From Diadema setosum (taxonomy: Eukaryota; Echinodermata; Echinoidea; Diadematoida; Diadematidae): a stretch of DNA of 64,000 nt. The translations under genes were made by a program, and so were the position numbers. Below the pieces are notes generated by a model. The model did no database searches. It worked only from the letters and a program-made list of their open reading frames with translations, and was not told where the DNA came from. Location of the stretch: contig NC_092701.1 in assembly GCF_964275005.1 (NCBI RefSeq), positions 34,848,520 through 34,912,519 of the forward strand, in the 5' to 3' direction. Of the stretch, positions 11,901-20,600 are shown in pieces (the first letter of the stretch is position 1; each line of letters begins with the position of its first letter).

Positions 11901-12509
11901 GCAGAAATAAAACCAAATACCAAATATAAAAACCAAATATAAAATCCCCATATCATTAAACACAAAGTCCAATGTCCTTGACTCAGTTAGGGTTAAGACG
12001 TTATTGAATGAGATTACAAAGATAATTCACATGTCAACGCGAACAGTTTGAACCAATTATATAGTTCACTATGGTTATCGAATCATACTGTAATATTCGA
12101 AAGAAAGTAAGCGTAGTGGTGCATGATTTTAACGGTATGACTTAAATCCTCGCCCTCATCTCTACCTCCCACCCCCCCCCCCTTCGAAAAAGTAACCCTA
12201 AGCTAGTCCCACGCTAGGGGAGTCCTAGCACAACAAATACATGATACTGTGTGGTAGCAGGATAGCTTTAACGTCATGAAAGACTTACATATACTCATAG
12301 GCCTACATAGTGATGCTGAACTTACAGAGGAGATACACGAGCCCCTGCGAGGAACCAAAGACGAGCCCGGCGAATCCTGTCGACACCTTGAGGTTTCGGG
12401 TCACGTCGACGAGGAGCACGCCGAACGACTTGGCCGTTCCAGCTTCGAGGAAGAGCACGAACATCGCACCGGCCACGACGAGCCAGCGCCTGGCACCCCC
12501 ACACGCCAT
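1247..12509 (-). CDS. SLC16-type monocarboxylate transporter-like gene, 3 coding exons, 3' end outside window
   Basis: Major facilitator carrier of the monocarboxylate transporter (SLC16) type, expected in a plasma or organelle membrane moving small monocarboxylates or related organic anions; substrate not predictable. Coding exons, in order of translation: 12509-12326, 5611-5471 and 2533-1247. All junctions are GT-AG and phases agree (1 nt + 2 nt at both joins; exon C again ends after 1 nt). The joined product has about 537 residues and lacks the last helices, so at least one exon lies left of position 1. SLC16 marks are the N-terminal WLVVAGAM...GTAKSFGV stretch, the helix 2-3 hairpin, a long cytoplasmic loop after helix 6, and helix 8 with the D-x3-R pair (VADIAGRF). 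The first SLC16 signature (DGGWGW) is degenerate. The start is the ATG at 12509, which has A at -3 and G at +4; an extra upstream exon cannot be excluded. Divergent from AK8. Confidence 0.85.
2735..2830. repeat. GAT/GAC trinucleotide tract
   Basis: Imperfect GATGATGAC run on the plus strand; it generates poly-Met and poly-Ile open frames that are artefacts. Confidence 0.85.
2942..3178 (-). mobile_element. tRNA-derived SINE-like repeat
   Basis: On the minus strand the unit starts with a tRNA T-arm-like block GGGTTCGAGCCC (Pol III B-box) near 3130-3145. It runs through a body with AAATGGGTACTTGGTAGGAT and TGCTCCCCAGGGAGTTGAGA, and ends in CACTGTCAGTGCTAGTTGG. I recognise this body as a dispersed repeat of echinoderm genomes. 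The A-box end is not clearly preserved and I saw no flanking duplication, so ends are approximate. Confidence 0.55.
4905..5056. repeat. GTGTAATTTCT minisatellite with TG and T tracts
   Basis: Degenerate TG run, a T run of 15, then about six copies of a CTGTGTAATTT-type unit alternating with GGGTGTGT. Both strands give spurious Thr/His or Cys/Val open frames. Confidence 0.8.
5342..5387. repeat. TG dinucleotide microsatellite
   Basis: Perfect TG run about 80 bp downstream, in minus-strand terms, of SLC16-like exon B. Confidence 0.9.
5471..5611 (-). CDS. SLC16-like gene, coding exon B (helices 2-3)
   Basis: A 141-bp exon absent as a methionine-started ORF but clear from splice sites (tttttccag acceptor at 5612-5613, cg|gtaagt donor at 5470) and phase. 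It encodes S-LFSTPLLKRFSMRQLAMAG and then GLIGSVGLMLSSLAENGSQF and AAAILIYG, matching the helix 2-3 hairpin of monocarboxylate transporters, with the basic loop (LKRFSMRQ) that the major facilitator family has there. Confidence 0.85.
6270..6578 (+). mobile_element. Retroelement-derived dispersed repeat with CAAA tail
   Basis: Contains the block CCTCGGATAGGACATAAAAT, then GGAGGTCCCGTGTATGAGAG and CATGCACGTAAAAGATCCC, which I know as a widespread marine-animal SINE or LINE 3' segment. It continues to 6545 and ends in five CAAA units, like a short retroelement tail. Family name and left end uncertain. Confidence 0.45.
7345..7872. mobile_element. TA-flanked foldback element (MITE-like), copy 1
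   Basis: 528-bp unit starting CACTGTAAAAACATGGG and ending CTTTTTGCAGTG. The termini are inverted (CACTG[T/C]AAAAA) and flanked by TA on both sides, as for a TA target duplication. The interior is filled with GGTGTTAA and its complement TTAACACC, many as back-to-back palindromes. No transposase frame is present. A second, almost identical copy lies at 49290-49820. Confidence 0.75.
8102..8173. repeat. GTT trinucleotide microsatellite
   Basis: About 24 uninterrupted GTT units; the poly-Thr open frame on the minus strand is an artefact. Confidence 0.9.
8372..8490. mobile_element. Small foldback element with GGGCCC ends
   Basis: 119-bp unit: GGGCCCCGTTTTAT at the left, ATAAAACAGGGCCC at the right, with a second inverted pair AATCGATTTTAA inside. 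Reads as a short MITE or foldback; no coding content. Confidence 0.55.
8866..8972. repeat. Compound AG, TA and TG microsatellite
   Basis: AG run (8868-8889), TA run (about 8917-8945) running into a TG run (to 8972). Confidence 0.85.
10097..10334. repeat. Foldback built of TTCGTTATTCCGAAGG units
   Basis: Left half carries several direct copies of GTTATTCCGAAGGTTC, the right half their reverse complement TTCGGAATAACGAACC and a variant TTCGGATTAACGAACC. The outer ends (GCTCGTTATTCCGAAGG and TTCGGAATAACGAACAGC) are themselves inverted, so the whole 238 bp can fold. Confidence 0.65.
11222..11430. repeat. TTATA pentanucleotide array
   Basis: About 40 units of a five-base TTATA repeat with occasional C or G substitutions. 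Because the period is 5, all three frames stay open and give Tyr/Ile-rich artefact ORFs. Flanked by copies of 'attggc(a/g)cag'. Confidence 0.9.
11770..11895. repeat. Short tandem repeat, about three degenerate units
   Basis: Units around ATGTTATTTTGTATTGAAAA at about 11791 and 11829, and a diverged third unit at about 11868. Confidence 0.6.
12326..12509 (-). CDS. SLC16-like gene, coding exon A (N-terminus, helices 1-2)
   Basis: Encodes 61 residues from MACGGARRWLVVAG to SSQGLVYLL, covering helix 1 (WLVVAGAMFVLFLEAG), the conserved GTAKSFGVLL turn and the beginning of helix 2. The donor is ct|gtaagt at 12325. Upstream in frame lie 16 more codons and then a stop, so this ATG is the only in-frame methionine. 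The canonical DGGWGW motif of SLC16 proteins is replaced by CGGARRW, so either the motif is degenerate or an upstream exon with another start exists. Confidence 0.8.
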
Positions 12510-14992
12510 TCTCCACGGCCCGCGCGGCACGCGTCCAGTGACAGTTTGTGACTGCAGTCAGATGTTGTTGGTTATTTCCTAGACTGTTGGTTCAAGGCAC
12601 CTTCCTACTTTCTCATTCAAGTGATAACAAAGGAGAAAATTGATCCGTTGCCAATGCGGATGGCTCATTCCGGCGCCTCGCACATCCCAAACCCGGCGCT
12701 CACAGGAGGTCTGTTGGCTACCCGCTGTTCATTTGCTATTTAAAGTTGAAACATACAAGTAGCTCCGATTAGTGTGGGGTTTTTTTTTTTCAACTACGCG
12801 ACGTGATGTCTACCGCTTCCCCATAAGTTGAATCTTCCACAGATTGGCATAATCACTTTGACTGCAGTTATAGTTTATAAATGTCAAGCAAGCATTCAAT
12901 TTACATGAATAAGATACGATGTATACTCAACCTCTTCAGCCAATCTGTTATCTTGCCTTTGATCAAGAATCAATCCAGTAGTCAACCTGTAACAGACGAT
13001 TTCAATATGATATTCGTTACAGTTATTCCTACCACCTACCCGAGAGATAAAGATCGAATGACGTAGGAACTAATACACCGTTTCGTTTAAGACGTTTAAA
13101 ATCAGTTGAAAAGTCGTATGACATCTCAAGCCGAGTGTGAGAACAATCGCTTTGACCATGGTGTGCTCAGCAATGCTCTTTTGGAGGGCTATGAGGGATG
13201 TGAGCAAAATGATATGAGGAAAAACATACAAACTACAAAAACAAAAACCAAAGGGAGAGAGCGCCACCGATTTCAAGTGGCCAAAATTGCTTCACTGCTT
13301 AGACATTCCAGTAGCGTGTATGTACATATGCGTGGGTGTGTGTGTGTGCGTATGTGTGCGCATGTTTGTGTCTGTGCGTGCTTGATGTTGGGATACATTT
13401 CATAATCATTTTTCGATTCTGATTTTTTTCTTCGTAATGTATCTCGATGTATGGCGATCATTTTTGTAGGTATTCGTGTTTAACTATCTTTCCATGGCTG
13501 TATACACCTGAGAGATATTCCGATCTTGTAATATTACGGTGGCATATTCTAGTGAGACATGATTTATGGCATATATACAGGCCCTATATGTTTTTTTAGT
13601 CTTGTGTATGCTATACGTTTTATTCAATATACGAAAGTTGAATAATATGATCTACACTTATAAGGCACGAAATGGAAGCAATTAGGACATATGAGGAGGG
13701 TCTTTCACCTAGACTTCATTTGAAACATCGATCGCGAGCAACTTTCACGATTTCCAGTGTCAGTAACCCCGGCAAATGACAACTTACAGACAGAGCTTCT
13801 GTCTATCACCAGCCCCTCACCGATCTCTTTATAGACATAGAGAGATCAGGCATGCCACCCACCCCCCCCCCCCCATCCCCCACACACAATGACTTGAGTA
13901 CGTTGAAAAAAAAAAAAAAACGGCATTGATGGCGTAGTGTACTTTTGCTCCTGATGTCATGATTATATCACATACGATTAAGTTCATTCACTAGAAGGAA
14001 AAAAAAAAAACAAGCAACTCATCATTTCTTTCATCGAATTACCGAACTCAGAGGGATTTCAAAGAGATTAATTTCATATTTTGTGATATTTCGAGCCAAA
14101 ACAATATCTAGATACTCATTTTTACTGCCTCATCTATGCCAGAATAGATCTGCATGTATAAGGTATGCAGTCTTTTGACTTGATTTATTCGCTCGCAGAG
14201 CCCCGTGTGGTTGGTTTCTGTATTCCGGCGGGCTTCTCCTCTGATTTTTCTTGATGAGAGGGAATTGGCCAAGATGAAATCCTTTCAGCCGATCAGCGGT
14301 TAATGCACAACGCGCGATCGCATCCTTACGTCGTACGCAATTCCAGTGGCGTACAAGAGCCATCAGCCTGCAGGCGAGTATTTCATACATGGCCCACGGA
14401 ATGTCTTTTTTAATGTTTGTGTATATGAAGGAAAGGATGTCTATAGGCTGGCTCAGGCGAGTTGGTGATGGAACCTTCTATTGAACCCTGTGTTTTAGTG
14501 GTTTTGCAGATATATTTTCTCTTGTATCTTTATTTTTTCTTAATAACCAACATACATTTTTTTTAATGCGCAGGTCCACTGGAGGGGGAGGGGTGTGGCT
14601 TGAGCTTCAGCCCCCCCCCCCCCCCCATTTTTCCCGGTTGTGCGACCACTGTGATGTACTTTAAAAGCTCCAAGGCCACATCCTCCGCAATATCAGAACA
14701 TCATCCAGTTATATATGACCGCAGCTATTACATTAGGATGGAACGAGGAGCATGTGATCGACTATCGTGACTATAAAGGTCTATATTACTGACGCCTTTA
14801 AGACTGTCTTGTGGTCTGCAACAGAATCGACAATAGTTGAGTTGAATTGAATACATAAATACCCCACTCCGTATACAGTACTTAGAAAATAGAGTACAGT
14901 CCTTGTGGAAGGAAGGAGCTGTCAAAAAATGACAAAAGATCAAAGAGTTATAACATTTAACAATTTTGTATGTGCTATACCCAAAATTGACA

Positions 14993-15382
14993 TTAAAGGG
15001 ATCAACAGTATTGGTGGAGATGAGAATTGGGCTTTAAACTTTTTTTGCGAGATACCAAGAAAGCACTTATGAAATAGTACAGAGCATACCATTTTAAGAG
15101 GAATTCAAAGTTCATTTGATGAAAATCGGGTTTGGAATCACTGAAACATCCAAAAACAAAGTAAAACAAAGCGATCGTAATAAAGTGTGGGTCCCACACT
15201 TACTAGAATCGCTCTGTTTTGGATATCTCAGCCATTTCAAAAACAATTTTCATCAAATGAACGTTGAATTCCTCATGGAATTACATGCTCTTTCATATTT
15301 CATGAAAGGTTTCTCATTATCTCACCAAAAAATGTTAGAAACCTGAAATTAGGTCTCAACCAAAACTATACGATCCCTTTAA
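14993..15382. mobile_element. TTAA-flanked foldback, family F, copy 1
   Basis: Begins TTAAAGGGATCAACAG and ends CGATCCCTTTAA, so it has AAAGGG termini inside TTAA, like Kolobok/T2-type MITEs. The arms (AAGTTCATTTGATGAAAATC and its inverted partner near 15250) pair across a centre at about 15190. No coding capacity. Confidence 0.6.
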
Positions 15383-15602
15383 TGAAGAAGTGATATTACA
15401 TCTCCTGACAACTTCTTTTGGTTTGTGCTTGCGCAAAACACACTATCACTGAAATAGTGTTTTTCAATTACTATATTATAACTATAATCCCAATTGAAAC
15501 AGCTGCTATTGTAGCAGGTAAATATCAGATTACAATAATTTGACGCGAAGGACATGACTTATTCTTTTCAATTTCATATCTACGTAGGCTATCAATGTGC
15601 GA

Positions 15603-15679
15603 AGATCCGTGTAGTGAGCGATCCGTGTAAAGGTTAGTGAGCGATCCGTGCAAATAAAGGTTAGTGAGCGATCCGTGAG
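15603..15679. repeat. GTGAGCGATCCGTG minisatellite
   Basis: Three to four units of a 23- to 27-bp repeat; the first part of each unit (GTGAGCGATCCGTG) is exact, the spacer (TAAAGGTTA or CAAATAAAGGTTA) varies. Confidence 0.8.
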
Positions 15680-15849
15680 GTGATGACATCATCATCTCTC
15701 TAATAGTGAGTGGGCGGCAAAAACAAACAAAGAAACAAGCAAACAAACAAACAAACTTTGAATGCACACATTGAAACTTAGATGACTTTCTTCGTGTAGA
15801 TCAGATTTTTATCGAAACCTCTACCATTCTCCTGATTGTATTCTAATTT

Positions 15850-16222
15850 TTTAAGGTCAACTTGGAAGTGTCCAGGAATCGCATTTTGATACAATTTTAA
15901 GAGGAATCCCAAGTTTATTTGATGAAAATCGGTTTTGAAATGGCTGAGATATCCAAAAACAAAGAGGTCCTAACAAAAGGTGGGACCCATATATTATCAG
16001 GACAACAAATTGGGCCTGATAATATATGGGTCCCACCTTTTGTTAGGACCTCTTTGTTTTTGGAAATCTAAAACAATTGTCACCAAATAAACTTTGAATT
16101 CCTTTTAGAATTGCATGCTCTTTCATTATTATGTCACAAGAGGTTTCTCATTATCTAAAAAAAAAAAAAAAGTTGGAAACCTGAAGCTCCATGCATCTCA
16201 ACCAAAGCTATACCATCCCTTT
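15850..16222. mobile_element. Foldback, family F, copy 2, with a perfect central hairpin
   Basis: Related to the unit at 14993 (shared GGTTTTGAAATGGCTGAGAT and ACTTTGAATTCCTTTTAGAA blocks and the CATCCCTTTA end). Its centre is an exact inverted repeat: 15953-16001 is the reverse complement of 16015-16063, 49 bp per arm with a 13-base loop. Left end not sharply defined. Confidence 0.6.
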
Positions 16223-17504
16223 AGGAAGCTGTGTTGTTATAAGGATCCACATGCTTTCACAGACAGGGGCAGTGGAACGAGTGAGGGGTGGGCTTGCTAT
16301 GGTACAGCCCCTTACCCTCACATTTGGCTTTCAAAATTTGAAAATCCATAATCATCGACAAAGAAATAAAACAATCACAAGAAAGCACATGACTTTCCAA
16401 AGGTTGGGGGATCTTGACGGGCATTGACCCTTGACACAACGAGAACTACAATTCCCCCACCCCCACCTCAAGTAGAAAAAAAAATCAAGACAAAGCAACA
16501 ACAAACAAAAAAAGATCCGTCGCCCTCTTGAAATAATGATTTCACTTGGTCTTATAGATACTTATGGATGAAGTAATGATGGCATCACCTTGTAATTTTC
16601 TCTTGAACCTGCCATTCAGAGTTTTGCTGAATTTTCTCTTTTGTCAAGCAAAGACAGTGCGTCCCTTATGATGGTTATTGTAAAGTCATGGTGGCCTAAC
16701 TATAGCGATGACGGTATAGTCGCTAATTAGGTATACGTATTTTCATGTGAAAAAAATATATAATTTTGTAGGCCTGTCTATGTTTATGATTTACCAATAA
16801 TGTTTATGGTTTCATCATGTCGCCGGAATTTCGGGTCGTTGTAGGCATCCCCATAAAATATAACAAAATCTATCAAATTTGATACATGAAAAAAAAAATA
16901 AAGTAAGTTTATTTGACATTAGTTTGCCCCTGCTTCTCATCAAAATGTCGAGGGAAAAAGAGAGAGGTTACAAAATTTAACCCGATTAGGGGGCATATCA
17001 TGTGTGTCGTGCCCCTCAAACTTGCGCGTTATTCATCACGCGTCGTAGCATCTACACAGAATGTTGATAACATCAACATGTATTGTGTGTATATATTATT
17101 GATTATGATGAAGGACGGAATAAAAAAATGAAATCATACTTATCGAGTCTGTAGATGGCACCTGCATAAAAATGGTATTTCGCATGTCTTGATACAGTGT
17201 AACTGTGCCATTTTATTCCCCCGCCCCCTTTTCTCTCTCTCTCCGGCTCGACATATCTTTTTTCTTTCCCTCTCCTGCGAGAACAGGAATTTTTTAATTC
17301 ATAAGTTGATAGGATCATCCACCGTAGCTGATACGCAAAACAGAATTAAAAAGCGAAGAGCACAGATTTTCCAATGAGTCCAACAAAACATCGTTGTGAT
17401 ATACACGTACATCATGTACGCATCATCGGGCACCCGTCGTGCCCGTACTCCTTGGTTCTCCGACGAGATCTATTTTGAAGAAACGCCTTGTCCTAAGCCT
17501 AACT

Positions 17505-17518
17505 TTTTGCATGGCAAC
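17505..17518 (+). promoter_or_regulatory. X-box-like (RFX) site upstream of AK8
   Basis: TTTTGCATGGCAAC. The right nine bases (CATGGCAAC) match the RFX consensus GTTGCCATGGCAAC exactly, the left half poorly. It sits 37 bp before the AK8 start codon. RFX factors drive many ciliary genes, and AK8 is an axonemal protein in other animals, which makes the match plausible; it rests on one imperfect site. Confidence 0.35.
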
Positions 17519-17554
17519 GACGTCCATTCGTGTATCAACAACTTGTAATAAAAT

Positions 17555-17638
17555 ATGGATCAAACCAAAAAGCCTTTGAGAATCCCTCCTCAGTTTGGAA
17601 CGTATGCTGAAAGGCATGGCATATTTGAGCTTTACAAG
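17555..17638 (+). CDS. AK8: AK8 coding exon 1
   Basis: 28 codons, [20 protein letters not shown] to LYK, ending in phase 0 at aag|gtaggg. The RIPP...Y motif and IFEL are conserved at the N-terminus of AK8 in vertebrates. Confidence 0.92.
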
Positions 17639-20600
17639 GTAGGGGCAATACTGATATACATCCAACATATCTGTTGTAAAAACTTGATAATTATTGAAGT
17701 TGTGCCTTGTTACTGTATGTTGAGTGATATCACGGTCCCACCCGTTTAATACTGTGTGTGCTGTATTGTCATCGCAGCCAGAGCAGAGAGGTGCTAGGCT
17801 GGCCGCGGGTGGCTAAGTAAAGGCAGAGCCAGAACCGTATCCCGAATTATCTGTTAATCAATTTTAGGCTATAGAACCCTCTACCAAAATACAAATGGAT
17901 CAGTAGAGATGTTTTTTGAAAATCATAGTTCTGAAGTTTCCATTGCTTGGTTTGCAGAGCCAGGTTGTTCTAAGTAGAATGAGTATTCTAAGTGTAATCT
18001 AACGTTAGTCTAAAGTTAGATTCTCTGACGTTAGATTCTATCTGTAACGTTAGAATGAGATATCTAGATGGGATAGATAGATTTTTAACTATTAAATAAC
18101 TTGTAACTTTGTCTTTGAGCGTTTTAATAGTTCTAGAAAATGATATAGAATGGAGTCTAACGTTAAATAATGGGGGCCTAGACTAGAGTCTAACGTTAAC
18201 CATTAACTTTTGGATATTCTAATGTTAGTTGTAGAATGATGACATTGTGGGCTGTGAAATAGATAGACCATATTCTTCTAGGGTCTTACAGTACAGCCCC
18301 AGGTAGGGATCTAGATTCTAGTGTAAGCTTTTCTGTAGTATTTGGTCACCTACCGGAATTCGGTCACTTATCACTAATCACCAGCCAGTAAGTTCTACTG
18401 TCACAACACACGCAAATCACATCAATTCACATACTGGCACACTCATTCACAACAAGAAAGTCTCTTAGTCCCCTCCAAAAATCCATCCAAAACCCCAAAT
18501 TCCACCATCAAAAGTGCAGAATCGGCAGAATCAGAATCGGTATGATATGGTATCCGCAAATACACAAAAGAAAAACAAAATATTCGTACGTGCCGATGAA
18601 GTGACTCAATGTCCCGGTACAAAAGTTGAATGCAAGTGCCGACTCGCCAGTATTCGGTCACCACCGGGCGCCGCAACGTCCCCCATGCAGTTTTGCACTG
18701 GTCAACAAGGTACTGGTAGTGCGCATTTTTCAGCTGCCTTGAACACGCATTGACTTTGAACGCGCATATATTGCATGACCGAATTCTGATCGCGATGACC
18801 ATATTCTGGGGGATTTTCAAGGTGATATATTTTTGGATTTTGCAAAATCCTGTGAGATATTTAACAAAATGAAAATTGAGATTAAAGAAATTTTATACAT
18901 TTCACATACATTGCTGTAAATATGATGTATACATGAATTGTATTAGTTTAAAAATATATTATACATTTTTACAGTATATATGTACCCTTTTAAGATTTAG
19001 CATTGTGAATTAAATACATTACACAGCATCTGGATCTGACTTTGAATAGTGTCCTGTCGATATTTTAAAGTGACACACCAATCGTCTCATTTTACATGTC
19101 TTTTAGTACAGTAGACTGGCTATGTAAAAGCTTAGAAACGTCAGTATTAAAGGGAACGCAAACCCAGAGAGCAAGTTGGATTGAGTGAAAGCAGTAACAT
19201 TAGTAGAACACATCAATGAAATTTTGAGGAAAATCGAACAATCGATGCAAAAGTTATGAATTTTTAGAGTTTTGGTGTTGGAAGTGCTGGGTAAGGAGAC
19301 TACCAGAGGTTATGACGTATGAGTGGACTACAATATAAAGAAAATATAAAGGGAATTCAGTAAAAATTCATTTTTCCTGAAAATTACACATTCCATCAGC
19401 TTGATACCGACATAAGTTAGGGGTAGCACTTATTCCCCCTGCTTTCTGAAAGCGGTTAGTCAGGTACTCTTTCATTTTGCTAGAAAAGTTAATTTTTGTG
19501 GAATTCCTTTTATATTTTCTTCATATTGTTGTCCACTCATACGTCATAACCTCTACTAGTCTCCTCATCCAGCAGTCCCAACACCAAAACTTTAAAAATT
19601 CATAACTTTTGCATCGATTGTCCGATTTTCCTCAAACTTTTACTGATGTGTTCTACTAGTGTTAATGCTTTTACTCAATCCACATTGCTCTTTTGGTTTG
19701 CGTTCTCTTTAAGTGTGATATACTAGGTAAATGTTATTATTTCATAATCAATTGAAAACATTTGAAATAATTTCTATAAATCTTTGTCAGTCAAGACTAT
19801 AAACTTAACTGATTTCTTACATTCGTTCTCCTTTTCCCCCTCTCTCTTTCTTGTGTATATGCTTACACACACCCTCCGTCAAATGTACATGCTTATACTC
19901 ATACAGCACTTGATTGAGGGACTGCTCGTAAACAAACCACAGGATCCTCTGGAGTTCCTTCTTGAACAGCTAAAGAGAGACAACAATGACAGTAAGTTTA
20001 TATTTTCTCTTCTCCTTCTTTGAATACAGATATATAATATGTTGAGTCATTGGAGGAAACTGTTCTTCTGTGTGACTTTTGTGTGATAAAACAAGAAGAT
20101 AACTTGTCAGACCTGAACATATATGTTTTAGAGTGAGGAGCATATCCATCTCATGATGTTCACAACTTAACAATTACCTCGGGATGATAGCCCGCAATCT
20201 AAAGGCAAGTGAAAGATATGCATACTGAGCATAGCTTTTCATTTGTACATGTAGAAAGCTACGAATCATGTATACTTCGGTTTGTTACTTCTTACCTAAC
20301 CTCTAACATGAACCCACATTTGATTTTAACTGTTTTGAAGTCAAGTTCTGTATTCAAACAAATTTCGGTGAAATATACAAACTTTTCCAAAATTAGAGGC
20401 CATACAAGGTAAACAGTTTATGCAAAATATTGTGTCTCTTTCTCTCTGTTACTGCGATGTTCTCGTAGCACCAGCAATCATCATTCATGGGCCCCCTGCC
20501 TCGGGAAAGACCACTATAGCCCGTATGGTGAGTGCCCAGCTGAGAGCAGCATACATCAGCAAGGAGACTCTGCTCTCGGACGATGTCTCAGCGGTGGCAG

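Larger units (their letters stand above)
5612..12325. other. Intron A/B of the SLC16-like gene, rich in repeats
   Basis: 6.7-kb intron. Recognisable contents are a retroelement-like repeat ending in CAAA units (6270-6578), a TA-flanked foldback (7345-7872), a GTT tract (8102-8173), a small GGGCCC-ended foldback (8372-8490), AG/TA/TG tracts (8866-8972), a TTCCGAAGG foldback (10097-10334), a TTATA array (11222-11430) and a 52-bp-period tandem repeat (11770-11895). The remaining stretches show no coding signal. Confidence 0.6.
12510..17554. other. Spacer between the divergent SLC16-like and AK8 genes
   Basis: 5 kb holding both promoters by inference. Contents seen: C-rich tract (13861-13875), two related TTAAAGGG foldbacks (14993-15382 and about 15850-16222), a 23-27-bp tandem repeat (15603-15679) and an X-box-like site (17505-17518). 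No convincing TATA box and no further gene recognised; the minus-strand frame 14130-14390 has no family resemblance. Confidence 0.55.

Noticed and set aside
14130-14390. 86-residue minus-strand frame with basic composition
   Set aside because: No family resemblance, no splice context and no methionine context supporting it.
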